This document shows positions 1 through 8,260 of a stretch of 64,000 nt of DNA, piece after piece. The notes under the pieces were generated by a model, which was given only the letters and a program-made list of their open reading frames with translations, had not been told where the DNA came from and searched no databases. Every line of letters starts with the position of its first letter. Position 1 is the stretch's first letter. The translations under genes were made by a program, and so were the position numbers. Source of the stretch: Vicingus serpentipes (GTDB lineage Bacteria; Bacteroidota; Bacteroidia; Flavobacteriales_E; Vicingaceae); contig NZ_VOOS01000006.1 in assembly GCF_007993035.1 (NCBI RefSeq), positions 124,001-188,000 of the forward strand, given 5' to 3'.

Positions 1-791
1 AATGTTTTAACTCCAAGCCTTGGGTTTTCATTAATAACTTTTAAGCCATAGTATACAAAAACTCTGTTTTCACCCGTAATAGGAACGATATCTGCACAAG
101 TGCTTATTGCCAATAAGTCTAAATATTCAAATAGTTTAGCTTCTTCTTTTTTGGTTTGTTTAGTCCAAGCTTGCATCAACTTAAATCCAACTCCACAACC
201 CGATAATTCTTTATAAGGGTAATTACAATCTTCTCTTTTTTGGTCTAAAACAGCAACAGCATTTGGTATGGTGTCGCCAGGTCGGTGATGGTCACAAATA
301 ATAAAATCAACTCCTTTTTCTGAAGCATAATCAACTTTTTCGATTGCTTTAATTCCGCAATCTAATGCTATAATTAGCTTAAAATTATTTTCGGCAGCAT
401 AATCTATTCCTTGGTAAGAAATCCCATAACCTTCGGTATACCTATCAGGAATGTAGTATTCTAAATTTTGATAATAATTTTTAAGATAAGAGTAAACCAA
501 TGCAACAGAGGTTGTTCCATCTACATCATAATCACCAAAAACTAAAATTTTCTCATTGTTTTCAATCGCTTGCTGCAAACGACTTACAGCCTTATCCATA
601 TCCTTCATCAAAAAAGGGTCATGAATTTCATCTAAGCTAGGTCTAAAAAATGATTTTGCCTTGTCAAATGTGTCAATTCCTCTTTGAAGCAAAATATTTG
701 TAAGTGTTAAATCTAAATTATTAAGCGATTCCGAAAGCTTTTTGGTTTCACTTTCATTTGCTTGCTCATTTATTTGCCAACGCTTTTCCAT
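1..791 (-). CDS. recJ: Single-stranded-DNA exonuclease RecJ, N-terminal part (cut by window edge)
   Basis: The reading frame is open from the ATG at 791 down to base 1, giving 263 residues of the N-terminal part; the rest lies outside the window. The DHH-phosphoesterase motifs are visible: DYDVDGTT at about residues 87-94 and the CDHH signature at about residue 165, both of which ligate the catalytic metals. RecJ degrades single-stranded DNA 5' to 3' in recombination and mismatch or base-excision repair. It lies 9 bases downstream of the DAHP synthase fusion and probably shares the dxs transcript. The N-terminal 80 residues, before the DHH core, match the usual RecJ start. Identification is secure; the C-terminal DHHA1 domain cannot be seen. 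Confidence 0.93.
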   Translation of the reverse strand, partial: MEKRWQINEQANESETKKLSESLNNLDLTLTNILLQRGIDTFDKAKSFFRPSLDEIHDPFLMKDMDKAVSRLQQAIENNEKILVFGDYDVDGTTSVALVYSYLKNYYQNLEYYIPDRYTEGYGISYQGIDYAAENNFKLIIALDCGIKAIEKVDYASEKGVDFIICDHHRPGDTIPNAVAVLDQKREDCNYPYKELSGCGVGFKLMQAWTKQTKKEEAKLFEYLDLLAISTCADIVPITGENRVFVYYGLKVINENPRLGVKT

Positions 792-800
792 CAATGAGTT

Positions 801-1910
801 TTATTTACTATCTCCCAAAATGCTCGAATTATTCATTACTTTAGTTTGCAAGCGAATAGATTCTTGATGAACAATCTCTAATAATTTTTTTATGAAGTCA
901 TTACTTAGTCCTGCTTTTTCAGCTAAAAAAGTTCTGTTTTTTATAATTTCTTCCCAACGTTCAATTTGTAAAATAGTAACTCCATTTTCTTTTTTAAATG
1001 ACCCAATCTTTTCAATTAAGTCCATTCTAGAGGCAAACTTATTAATCAATTCTTGGTCTAACTCATCTATAACAGCTCTTAGCTCTTCAAGTTTATTCGT
1101 AAAATCTTTATTAGAAGAGCCACTAGTTCTAACTTTTAATTGGTTGATAATTATTGTTAGGTCATCTGGGCTAACTTGCTGTTCTGCATCACTTTTAGCA
1201 ATACTCGGATTAAAATGGCTTTCAATCATTAAGCCATCCATTTCTAAATCCAATGCTTTTTGAGAAACTGTATATAATAAATCCCTGCTGCCAGCAATAT
1301 GGCTTGGGTCGCAAATTATAGGTAAATCAGGACAAAGTATTTTTAGTTCTATAGGAAGTTCCCACATAGGAGCATTCCGATATGACGATTTATCGAATGA
1401 TGAAAACCCACGATGAATTGCTCCTAGTCTATTTATTCCAGCAGCATTTAATCTCTCTAAAGCCCCTATCCACAAGTTTAAATCAGGATTAATTGGGTTT
1501 TTTACAAAAATGGGTATATCAACACCTTTTAAGGCGTCAGCAATTTCTTGCACTGCAAAAGGACTAACTGTAGTTCTTGCACCTATCCATAAAATATCGA
1601 TGTTGTTTTTTAAGCAAAGTTCAACATGTTCAGCGTTAGCTACTTCTGTAGCAACTGGCAAATTAACAGCTTCACCTGCTTTTTTTAACCAGCTTAAACC
1701 AACTTCACCAATTCCTTCAAATGAATTAGGCCGAGTTCGAGGCTTCCATATTCCACCTCTTATAATATCAATTCTGTTATTAGATGTAATTTGTTGAACC
1801 GTATCTAAAACTTGCTCTTCAGATTCAACACTACAAGGTCCTGAGATAATTACAGGAACCTCCTTAACTAACCATTCTTTTTTGTTTGCTATGTTTAGAT
1901 TAAGTTTCAA
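801..1910 (-). CDS. Bifunctional DAHP synthase / chorismate mutase (type II mutase)
   Basis: This 369-residue fusion joins two shikimate-pathway enzymes. Residues 1 to about 250 form a DAHP synthase barrel, which condenses phosphoenolpyruvate with erythrose 4-phosphate; SGPCSVES at 23-30 and the KPRTRPNSFEG stretch near 57-67 are the family signatures. Residues from about 268 to 355 form an all-helical AroQ chorismate mutase (LRAVIDELDQELINKFASRM), which makes prephenate. In characterised Bacteroidota fusions of this order the mutase domain also serves for allosteric feedback by aromatic products; that is family knowledge, not visible here. It sits 4 bases after dxs and 9 before recJ in one minus-strand run. 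Confidence 0.93.
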   Translation of the reverse strand: MKLNLNIANKKEWLVKEVPVIISGPCSVESEEQVLDTVQQITSNNRIDIIRGGIWKPRTRPNSFEGIGEVGLSWLKKAGEAVNLPVATEVANAEHVELCLKNNIDILWIGARTTVSPFAVQEIADALKGVDIPIFVKNPINPDLNLWIGALERLNAAGINRLGAIHRGFSSFDKSSYRNAPMWELPIELKILCPDLPIICDPSHIAGSRDLLYTVSQKALDLEMDGLMIESHFNPSIAKSDAEQQVSPDDLTIIINQLKVRTSGSSNKDFTNKLEELRAVIDELDQELINKFASRMDLIEKIGSFKKENGVTILQIERWEEIIKNRTFLAEKAGLSNDFIKKLLEIVHQESIRLQTKVMNNSSILGDSK

Positions 1911-1914
1911 AAAG

Positions 1915-3852
1915 CTAAGCTAAAGCTTTGTTGGTTTGTTTCTGAACAAGAGATTTTACGGTTTCTTTAATTGCAGCAACATCATAAAAACATTCGTTGT
2001 AAAGTTCTTGTTGTGTTCCGTGTTCAATAAATTGATCAGGAATACCCAAACGTTTTACAGTTGCAGAATAGTTGTTGTCAGCCATAAATTCTAATACAGC
2101 GCTACCTAAGCCACCCATAATACAGCCATCTTCAACCGTTACTACTTTGTTGAATTTAGCAAATACTTCATGGAGCAATAACTCGTCAATTGGTTTAATA
2201 AACCTCATGTCGTAGTGAGCAACACTTAGGCCTTCTTTTTCTAATTCTTTAATAGCCTTTTTAGCTTCTTCACCAATTGCACCTATAGATAAAATAGCAA
2301 TATCTTCTCCATTTTTAAGGCGTTGACCTGTCCCTATTTTTATTTTTTTGAAAGGAGTTTTCCATTCAATCATAGAACCATTTCCTCTAGGGTATCGAAT
2401 AGAGAAAGGGCCGTTATTTTCGACTTGGGCTGTGTACATTAAATTTCTTAATTCCTCTTCGTTTAGAGGCGCAGAAACAATCATGTTAGGGATACATCTA
2501 AAATAAGCTAAATCATAAGCTCCGTGATGTGTAGGACCGTCTGCACCAACAACTCCTCCTCTGTCTAAGCAAAATACAACTTGTAATTTTTGTAAAGCTA
2601 CATCATGTATTACTTGGTCGTAAGCACGTTGCATAAATGAAGAGTAGATATTGCAAAAAGGAACTAATCCTTGAGCTGCCATACCAGCAGAAAAAGTTAC
2701 AGCATGTTGCTCAGCAATTCCAACATCAAATGCTCTATCAGGCATTGCTTTCATCATAATATTTAGAGAACAGCCAGAAGGCATCGCAGGAGTTACCCCA
2801 ACAATTTTATCATTTTTTTCAGCAAGTTCAACTATTGTATGTCCAAAAACATCTTGAAATTTAGGTGGTTCTGGGTTTTTGGGAGTTATTTTTATAATCT
2901 CACCAGTGTCTTTGTTAAATAATCCAGGGGCATGCCATTTAGTTGTATCACCAGCTTCAGCAGGTTGGTAACCTTTGCCTTTTTCAGTTATACAGTGCAA
3001 AATTTTTGGGCCAGGAATATCTTTTAAATCTGCTAAAACTTTAGCTAAATAATTTACATCATGCCCGTCAACAGGTCCAAAATACCTAAAATTAAGAGAT
3101 TCAAATAAATTGCTTTGTTTTAATAAGGTAGATTTTATTCCGTTTTCAATTTTTTGAACTATTGCCTGAGCATTTGGTCCAAATTTACTAATTGACCCTA
3201 GTAAATTCCATACTTCATCTTTAACTTTATTGTAAGTATGAGAAGTTGTTATATCGGTTAAATATTCTTTTAAGGCTCCTACATTTGGGTCAATTGCCAT
3301 GCAATTATCATTTAAGATAACCAGCAAATTTGTATTCTCAACCCCACCATGATTCAATCCTTCAAACGCCATACCTGCAGTCATCGAACCATCTCCAATA
3401 ATTGCTACATGTTGTCTATTTTCTTCTTTTAAATAATTTGAAGCTACAGCCATTCCTAATGCAGCAGAAATAGAAGTTGATGAGTGCCCCACAGCAAAAG
3501 CGTCATATTCACTTTCAGAAGGTTTTGGAAAACCACTAATTCCTTTGTAGATTCTGTTTGTATGAAAAACGTCTCTTCTTCCAGTCAATATTTTATGACC
3601 ATATGCTTGGTGACCGACATCCCAAACTAATTTATCATAAGGAGTATTAAAAACATAATGAAGAGCAACGGTTAATTCAACAACACCAAGGCTAGCGCCA
3701 AAATGCCCTCCTTTTTGAGAAACTATATCTACAATAAAATCTCTTAATTCATCACATAATTGCGGAAGTTGATCTTCAGAAATTTTATTTCTTAAATCTT
3801 GAGGTAAATTGACTGATTTTAATAAATCACCAGTGATAAAATTGTTTGCCAT
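1915..3852 (-). CDS. dxs: 1-deoxy-D-xylulose-5-phosphate synthase
   Basis: The 645-residue product has the full DXS layout: an N-terminal thiamine-diphosphate domain with GDGSMTAG at about 154-161 and a C-terminal transketolase pyrimidine and transketolase C domain (DVGIAEQHAVTFSAGMA; RYPRGNG). It condenses pyruvate and glyceraldehyde 3-phosphate in the first step of the MEP isoprenoid pathway and also feeds thiamine and pyridoxal synthesis. It is the first gene of the dxs-DAHPS/CM-recJ run. A minus-strand -7-like element (TACATTTG) lies at 3870-3877, just upstream of the ATG at 3852, so the operon probably starts here. Length is normal for the family. Confidence 0.97.
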   Translation of the reverse strand: MANNFITGDLLKSVNLPQDLRNKISEDQLPQLCDELRDFIVDIVSQKGGHFGASLGVVELTVALHYVFNTPYDKLVWDVGHQAYGHKILTGRRDVFHTNRIYKGISGFPKPSESEYDAFAVGHSSTSISAALGMAVASNYLKEENRQHVAIIGDGSMTAGMAFEGLNHGGVENTNLLVILNDNCMAIDPNVGALKEYLTDITTSHTYNKVKDEVWNLLGSISKFGPNAQAIVQKIENGIKSTLLKQSNLFESLNFRYFGPVDGHDVNYLAKVLADLKDIPGPKILHCITEKGKGYQPAEAGDTTKWHAPGLFNKDTGEIIKITPKNPEPPKFQDVFGHTIVELAEKNDKIVGVTPAMPSGCSLNIMMKAMPDRAFDVGIAEQHAVTFSAGMAAQGLVPFCNIYSSFMQRAYDQVIHDVALQKLQVVFCLDRGGVVGADGPTHHGAYDLAYFRCIPNMIVSAPLNEEELRNLMYTAQVENNGPFSIRYPRGNGSMIEWKTPFKKIKIGTGQRLKNGEDIAILSIGAIGEEAKKAIKELEKEGLSVAHYDMRFIKPIDELLLHEVFAKFNKVVTVEDGCIMGGLGSAVLEFMADNNYSATVKRLGIPDQFIEHGTQQELYNECFYDVAAIKETVKSLVQKQTNKALA

Positions 3853-3869
3853 TTCTTTTAGGTTCTATA

Positions 3870-3877
3870 CAAATGTA
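3870..3877 (-). promoter_or_regulatory. Putative Bacteroidota -7 element for dxs operon
   Basis: Read on the minus strand this is TACATTTG, an exact match to the TAnnTTTG -7 consensus used by the main sigma factor in Bacteroidota. It lies 18-25 bases upstream of the dxs ATG. I see no TTG at the expected -33 distance, so the call rests on the -7 element alone. Confidence 0.45.
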
Positions 3878-4058
3878 ATCTTTTGTTTAATAATATTAAA
3901 AAAAATATAAACAAAATATCATGATTAAGTTGTTATCACGAAGTTACTTAATATTTTGTATTCATAAACTATTACTTTTTCAGTTTATTGCACATATAAA
4001 AATAGATCTTTTGTTAAAAAGAGTTAACTTTAAACTAATGTATAAAAAAGGGAGAAAA

Positions 4059-4403
4059 ATGAAGTATATGATTATTATTTTGATGTTGGTTTCAACTTCT
4101 TTATGTTTTGGACAAAAGAAAGAGGTTAAAAAGACTATAGAAGAGAAAAGTGTTGAAATGGCTGAAGAATTGAAAAAAGAATTAAAGTTGTCTGATGAAC
4201 AATTTTTAAAAGTTAAGTTGATATATGTTGATTATTTAACTCAAAAAGAAGAACTCAGTAATAAAATTAAGCTGCTGGAGAAGCAGAAAAAAGAACTTAA
4301 AAGTATTCGAAATAGTAAAGTCAAAGAAATTTTAAATACTGAACAAAAAAACAAAATAGAGTTGCAAAAAGCGAAAAACAGAAAAAAAAGTAAGAAGAAT
4401 TAG
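4059..4403 (+). CDS. Small exported Lys/Glu-rich helical protein (Spy/LTXXQ-like)
   Basis: I place the start at the ATG at 4059, which follows a purine stretch (gggagaaaa). The frame is open further upstream to 3921, but that extension is hydrophobic and low in complexity and would bury the signal peptide. The 114-residue product starts with a clear signal peptide (MKYMIIILMLVSTSLCFG) cleaved before QKKEV. The mature part is a highly charged helix with a 'LKLSDEQFLKVKLIYVDY' type segment, resembling the helical Spy/CpxP-like periplasmic proteins often annotated as sensors of folding stress. It is followed closely by another protein of the same design. Function is inferred from shape only. Confidence 0.7.
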   Translation: MKYMIIILMLVSTSLCFGQKKEVKKTIEEKSVEMAEELKKELKLSDEQFLKVKLIYVDYLTQKEELSNKIKLLEKQKKELKSIRNSKVKEILNTEQKNKIELQKAKNRKKSKKN

Positions 4404-4440
4404 TATCTTTATCCATAATAATATTCTTAAATAGATAAAT

Positions 4441-4791
4441 ATGAAAACTTTAAAGATAGGAATTAGTTTATTTTCTTTATTAGCAATTGTTTCTTTTTCT
4501 AACGCTCAAACTGCATCAAAAGTAAAAGCAAATGATAGAACAGAGCGTATGATAGTTAAGTTAGGTTTGGATGAGACTAAAGCGAATCAGGCAAGAGAGA
4601 TTAGTGTTAAGTATAAAGATTTAGTGTCTAATTCTACTGACCAAAAACAAAAAATTGCATACAAACAAGAGGCTGAAGAAGAGTTGAAAAAGATATTGTC
4701 TTCAGAGCAATTCGCAAAGTATAAAGAGATTTTAGCTAACGAAAAAAAATCTTCAGCAGCAAGAGCAGCAAGAGCTAAGGGAGCTCAATAG
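4441..4791 (+). CDS. Small exported helical protein (Spy-like), Ala-rich tail
   Basis: The 116-residue protein begins with a signal peptide (MKTLKIGISLFSLLAIVSFSNA) followed by a charged helical body. The segment MIVKLGLDETKANQAREISVKYKD and the later 'ILSSEQFAKYKEIL' pattern have the spacing of Spy/LTXXQ-type or DUF4890-like repeats (helix, hinge, helix). The tail is Ala/Arg/Lys-rich (SSAARAARAKGAQ). It lies 37 bases after a gene of similar size and composition and ends at a strong terminator. The pair may be diverged duplicates. I cannot assign a precise function; a periplasmic or chaperone-like role is an inference. Confidence 0.72.
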   Translation: MKTLKIGISLFSLLAIVSFSNAQTASKVKANDRTERMIVKLGLDETKANQAREISVKYKDLVSNSTDQKQKIAYKQEAEEELKKILSSEQFAKYKEILANEKKSSAARAARAKGAQ

Positions 4792-4807
4792 TTTTATAAA
4801 ATTTACT

Positions 4808-4843
4808 AAAAAGCCTCTAGGTTAACCTCTAGAGGCTTTTTTT
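4808..4843 (+). terminator. Bidirectional intrinsic terminator
   Basis: GCCTCTAG at 4813-4820 pairs perfectly with CTAGAGGC at 4829-4836, flanked by an A-run on the left and a T-run on the right. It separates the small exported gene on the plus strand from the convergent engB on the minus strand and can serve both. Confidence 0.9.
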
Positions 4844-5444
4844 ATTTTTGATAAGCTATGTTTATTGATTCGATATAGTTTAAGATAGCTTCTTTTCCAG
4901 TTTTACCTGAAGAGGAAGTAGAGAAATTTATTGGCATTTCTTCCCAGTATTTTAGCATTTCTTTTTTATAAGCCATTAAATTTTTATGTTTTTGAGTACT
5001 TGATAGCTTGTCAATTTTGGTGAAAACGATAGAAAAAGGAACTCCTTTTTCTCCAAGCCACTCCATAAAGTCTAAGTCTATTTTTTGAGCAGGTAGTCTC
5101 GAATCGATTAGAACAAAAAGATTGAGTAAATTTTCTCTTTGTAAAATGTAGTCTGAGATAAACTGTTCCCATTTAGCTCTATTCTTTTTTGAAGTTTGAG
5201 CATATCCATATCCAGGAAGATCAACTAGGTACCATTCTTCATTAATAATAAAATGGTTGATTAGTTGAGTTTTTCCTGGTCTTCCAGAAGTTTTAGCTAA
5301 ATTTTTGTTGTTTACAATGTAGTTTATCAAAGATGACTTTCCGACATTAGATCTACCAATAAAAGCATATTCTGCCTTATCTGGTTTTGGGCATAAATCT
5401 AACTTAGTGTTGCTGATAACAAATTCAGCAGAAGTTATTTTCAT
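4842..5444 (-). CDS. engB: Ribosome biogenesis GTPase EngB (YihA/YsxC)
   Basis: The 200-residue TRAFAC GTPase carries the G1 loop GRSNVGKSS at about 31-39, G3 as DLPGYG at about 75-80, and G4 as TKID near residue 142. The short N-terminal lead and single G domain of about 200 residues are typical of EngB, which helps assemble the large ribosomal subunit. It overlaps the upstream alpha/beta hydrolase gene by one base, so the two are translated from one message. The downstream end coincides with a shared terminator. Confidence 0.95.
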   Translation of the reverse strand: MKITSAEFVISNTKLDLCPKPDKAEYAFIGRSNVGKSSLINYIVNNKNLAKTSGRPGKTQLINHFIINEEWYLVDLPGYGYAQTSKKNRAKWEQFISDYILQRENLLNLFVLIDSRLPAQKIDLDFMEWLGEKGVPFSIVFTKIDKLSSTQKHKNLMAYKKEMLKYWEEMPINFSTSSSGKTGKEAILNYIESINIAYQK

Positions 5445-6214
5445 TAAAAGTTAAATTTTGATTTAAGCCAACTACCTAAAATATCATTAAATTCTTTAGG
5501 GTGTTCCATCATTGGTGCGTGTCCGCATTTGTCTATCCAGTATAAATCGGAATCAGGAAATTTCTCATGAAATTCATCTGCAACATGAGGAGGTGTGACA
5601 TTGTCATTTTTACCCCAAATCAAACAAACAGGCATTTTATAGTTTGGAATATCATTGCTCATATTGTGCCTAATTGCTGATTTAGCTATAGAAAGCACTC
5701 TGATTAATTTTCCTTTGTCCATAACAATGTCGTAAAGCATATCAACTAAATCGTCGGTAACTATTGCTGGATCGTAAAATGTTAAAGCAATTTTATTTCT
5801 CAAATACTCTTTATCCTCTCTTCTTGGGAAAGAGCCTCCAAAAGCATTTTCGTAGAGTCCAGAACTTCCAGTAAGCACCATCGAATGAACTTTTTCTGGG
5901 TTTTGTTTTGTGTAGACTAATGCAATATGGCCGCCCAAAGAATTTCCTAAGACAGTAAAATTGTTAAGCTGTTTGAAGTTAATGAAATCTTCAATATATT
6001 TTGTAAAATTTTTGATGTTGGTCTGGAGTATTGGTAAATCATACATAGGCATGATAGGTACAACTACTCTGAAGTTTTTAGAAAACTCATCTACCAATTC
6101 TTCAAAATTGCTTAGAGCACCAAATAAACCATGAAGAATTATAATTGTGTGTCCTTCTCCTTTTTCGAAGTATTGAAATTCACCTTCTTTAATTATTTCG
6201 TTTTCGAAGCTCAT
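5444..6214 (-). CDS. Alpha/beta-fold hydrolase
   Basis: The 256-residue product has the oxyanion-region HGLFG at about 28-32, a nucleophile elbow GNSLGGH (Ser about 92), a cap region, a late Asp in '[10 protein letters not shown]' and the catalytic His in '[12 protein letters not shown]' near the C-terminus. This is the full Ser-Asp-His triad of carboxylesterase and C-C hydrolase type enzymes. The substrate cannot be read from sequence. There is no signal peptide, so it is cytosolic. It overlaps engB by one base. A minus-strand TACTTTTG element at 6235-6242 is a likely -7 site for the pair. Confidence 0.88.
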   Translation of the reverse strand: MSFENEIIKEGEFQYFEKGEGHTIIILHGLFGALSNFEELVDEFSKNFRVVVPIMPMYDLPILQTNIKNFTKYIEDFINFKQLNNFTVLGNSLGGHIALVYTKQNPEKVHSMVLTGSSGLYENAFGGSFPRREDKEYLRNKIALTFYDPAIVTDDLVDMLYDIVMDKGKLIRVLSIAKSAIRHNMSNDIPNYKMPVCLIWGKNDNVTPPHVADEFHEKFPDSDLYWIDKCGHAPMMEHPKEFNDILGSWLKSKFNF

Positions 6215-6234
6215 ATAGTTAGTTATGATTTATT

Positions 6235-6242
6235 CAAAAGTA
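6235..6242 (-). promoter_or_regulatory. Putative -7 element for hydrolase-engB
   Basis: On the minus strand this reads TACTTTTG, an exact TAnnTTTG match 21-28 bases upstream of the hydrolase ATG. No TTG is seen at the -33 distance, so confidence is moderate. Confidence 0.45.
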
Positions 6243-6327
6243 AACATTTTGGCAGATAAAGGACCTCTCATTTCATCCTTGTTTTAACACCTAAGTGTTA
6301 AAAAACCTTGTTGAAATCAATCTAATT

Positions 6328-6337
6328 CTTACCACTT
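6328..6337 (-). promoter_or_regulatory. Inverted MraZ-type box
   Basis: On the minus strand this reads AAGTGGTAAG, identical to the middle copy of the three tandem boxes at 6418-6447 but in opposite orientation and about 80 bases upstream of them. It may be an auxiliary operator site or a relic of one. Confidence 0.5.
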
Positions 6338-6417
6338 TTTCAAAAGCTATAAAAATCAAACAGTTATGAGGTTTTTAGTGGTTCATATCTGGTCAATTTA
6401 TTTAAAAGTTATCAACA

Positions 6418-6447
6418 AAGTGGTAGGAAGTGGTAAGAAGTGGTAAA
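6418..6447 (+). promoter_or_regulatory. Three tandem MraZ-binding boxes upstream of the dcw cluster
   Basis: Three adjoining 10-base repeats, AAGTGGTAGG, AAGTGGTAAG and AAGTGGTAAA, lie 54 bases upstream of the mraZ ATG. MraZ is known to autoregulate by binding three or more short GTG/TGG-containing direct repeats at about one helical turn spacing in front of mraZ. The match in place, spacing and core (GTGG) makes this the operator. A -7-like TATATTTA lies at 6456-6463, just downstream, so bound MraZ would cover the -33 region. Binding is inferred. Confidence 0.82.
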
Positions 6448-6455
6448 AATTCAAT

Positions 6456-6463
6456 TATATTTA
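6456..6463 (+). promoter_or_regulatory. Putative dcw -7 promoter element
   Basis: TATATTTA matches TAnnTTTG except for the last base. Its position directly after the MraZ boxes and about 40 bases before the mraZ ATG fits the main dcw promoter. No TTG at -33; that region is taken up by the boxes. Confidence 0.4.
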
Positions 6464-6501
6464 CAATTCAAAAAATAACGCGTTGATTGTTAGTTGATTG
6501 A

Positions 6502-6975
6502 ATGGCAAACTTTATAGGAGAATTTGAGTGTAAAATGGATGCAAAAGGAAGGGTGATGATTCCTTCTGGTTTGCGTAAGCAGTTGGATCCAGCGGCTCAG
6601 GAGAAGTTTGTCTTAAATCGAGGGTTTGAAAAGTGTTTGGTTTTATATCCAAAAAATGAGTGGGAGCATATTAGTGCAGAAGTGAATAAGCTTAATCAGT
6701 ATGTGAAAAAGAATAGAGAGTTTGTGCGATATTTTTACAGGGGCGCGTCAGAGTTAGGGTTGGATTCGACGGGAAGAATTTTGTTTCCAAAGCGAATGTT
6801 GGATTATGCGGCAGTTGAGAAAGATGTTGTTTTGTTTGCTTATTCTAACAGAATTGAGGTTTGGGATAAGTCAACTTATGATGGTTTATTGACTGATGAG
6901 CCAGATGATTTTGCAGATTTAGCGGAAGAGGTTATGGGTAATGCTGGAAATAAGGGGGCTGATGAGTTATCATAA
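6502..6975 (+). CDS. mraZ: Division/cell-wall cluster transcriptional regulator MraZ
   Basis: The 157-residue protein has two AbrB-like half-domains, with the hallmark 'CKMDAKGRVMIPS' at about 10-22 and a second DSTGRILFPKRM at about 88-99. MraZ forms rings that bind repeated operators and control the dcw operon, and it is conserved as the first gene of the cluster. Here it follows a textbook-like set of tandem boxes. Its end overlaps the rsmH start by 14 bases, which indicates translational coupling. Confidence 0.96.
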   Translation: MANFIGEFECKMDAKGRVMIPSGLRKQLDPAAQEKFVLNRGFEKCLVLYPKNEWEHISAEVNKLNQYVKKNREFVRYFYRGASELGLDSTGRILFPKRMLDYAAVEKDVVLFAYSNRIEVWDKSTYDGLLTDEPDDFADLAEEVMGNAGNKGADELS

Positions 6976-7858
6976 TCCTGTAATGCTGCTTGAGTGTATG
7001 GATGGGCTTGCTATTAAGGATGGTGGGATTTATGTGGATGTAACTTTTGGTGGTGGAGGTCATTCGAAAGAAATTTTGAAAAGATTAAAGGGTGGTAGGT
7101 TGATTGGTTTTGATCAAGATGCAGATGCTTTGGAGAATAAGATAGATGATGATCGATTTGTGTTGGTTCCTCAAAATTTTAAGTATTTAAAAAATTACTT
7201 AAAAATGTACGGAGTTTCTGGTGTTGATGGTTTGTTGGCTGATTTAGGGGTTTCTTCTCATCAGTTTGATGTTGGGGAACGAGGTTTTTCGATTCGATTT
7301 GATGGTCCGCTGGATATGAGGATGAATCAAAAAACTGACTTAACTGCTGAGAAAATAATTAACGACTATGATGAGGATGCTTTGGTTCGATTGTTCCGTG
7401 AGTATGGAGAAATTAAAAATGCTAAAAAATTAGTGTTTGAAATTGTTTCGGCAAGATTGGGAGGGAGGATAAAAACGACAGCAGAATTAATTGATATAGC
7501 TAGTTCTTGTACGGTTGGAAAAATGAGAAATAAGTATTTGGCGCAAGTTTTTCAAGCGTTAAGAATTGAAGTGAATGATGAAATGGCTGTGTTGAAAGAT
7601 TTGCTATTACAGGCAAAAGAGGTGTTAAATCCGGGGGGTAGATTAGTTGTAATGACATATCATTCTCTAGAGGATAGGTTAGTGAAGAATTATTTGAGAA
7701 AGGGGAGCTTTTCTGGGGAATTAGAAAAAGATTTTTTTGGTAATCCATTGCTGGATTTTAAGATAATTAATAAAAAGCCAATAGTTTCTTCAGTGGAGGA
7801 ATTGGCAATAAATAACAGAGCAAGAAGTGCAAAATTAAGAGTGGCTGAAAAGCTTTAA
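6962..7858 (+). CDS. rsmH: 16S rRNA (cytosine-1402-N4)-methyltransferase RsmH
   Basis: I take the ATG at 6962 (MSYHNPVMLLECMDGL), since the YHxPVML start is the family N-terminus; the longer frame from 6941 only adds residues overlapping mraZ. The 298-residue product has the SAM-binding VDVTFGGGGHS motif near 25-35, the LLADLGVSSHQFD motif near 100, and the C-terminal TYHSLEDR/VK region. It methylates C1402 of 16S rRNA. It is the second gene of the dcw cluster, as in most bacteria. Confidence 0.96.
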   Translation: MSYHNPVMLLECMDGLAIKDGGIYVDVTFGGGGHSKEILKRLKGGRLIGFDQDADALENKIDDDRFVLVPQNFKYLKNYLKMYGVSGVDGLLADLGVSSHQFDVGERGFSIRFDGPLDMRMNQKTDLTAEKIINDYDEDALVRLFREYGEIKNAKKLVFEIVSARLGGRIKTTAELIDIASSCTVGKMRNKYLAQVFQALRIEVNDEMAVLKDLLLQAKEVLNPGGRLVVMTYHSLEDRLVKNYLRKGSFSGELEKDFFGNPLLDFKIINKKPIVSSVEELAINNRARSAKLRVAEKL

Positions 7859-7861
7859 TGA

Positions 7862-8260
7862 ATGAATACTTTTAAAAAAAACGACGTAAAAACAGAATCA
7901 AAAAAAGAGACCTCAAAGGTTGTTAAGTCGTTGTCTTCAATATTTTCAGGGAGTTTTTTAAATAAGGATAATGTAGTTTCTTCTTTGCCTTATGTGTTTT
8001 TCTTAACCTTGTTGGGTATTCTTTATATCGCTAATGGGTACTATTCGGAAAAAACAGTAAGAGATTTATATCGTGTTGGTTCTGAGTTAAAAGAGCTTCG
8101 TTCGGAGTATATAACTATTAAATCAGATTTTAATTTTAAAAGTAAGCAATCTCAAGTGGCTGAGGCTACTGTGGATTTTGGGATTAAAGAGTCGATTGTT
8201 CCGCCAAGTAAAATAGTTGTTAATAAAGCAGAAGCTAAAAGTGTAATACAGCCTAATTAA
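7862..8260 (+). CDS. ftsL: FtsL-like cell division protein
   Basis: The 132-residue protein has a hydrophilic N-terminus of about 45 residues, one membrane helix (LPYVFFLTLLGILYIANGYY, about 43-62), then a short coiled-coil-like segment (TVRDLYRVGSELKELRSEYITIKSDF). This is the bitopic layout of FtsL, which with FtsB and FtsQ recruits and activates FtsW-FtsI. Position between rsmH and ftsI supports the call, since FtsL is too diverged to recognise by sequence alone. Its stop overlaps the ftsI ATG by one base. Confidence 0.85.
   Translation: MNTFKKNDVKTESKKETSKVVKSLSSIFSGSFLNKDNVVSSLPYVFFLTLLGILYIANGYYSEKTVRDLYRVGSELKELRSEYITIKSDFNFKSKQSQVAEATVDFGIKESIVPPSKIVVNKAEAKSVIQPN

Noticed and set aside
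3921-4058. N-terminal extension of the small exported protein
   Set aside because: It is AT-rich, would hide a clean signal peptide and lies over a likely promoter region; the ATG at 4059 fits better.
6373-6383. Possible further MraZ box (TTTTAGTGGTT)
   Set aside because: Only the AGTGGT core agrees and the spacing does not match; too weak to list as an operator.
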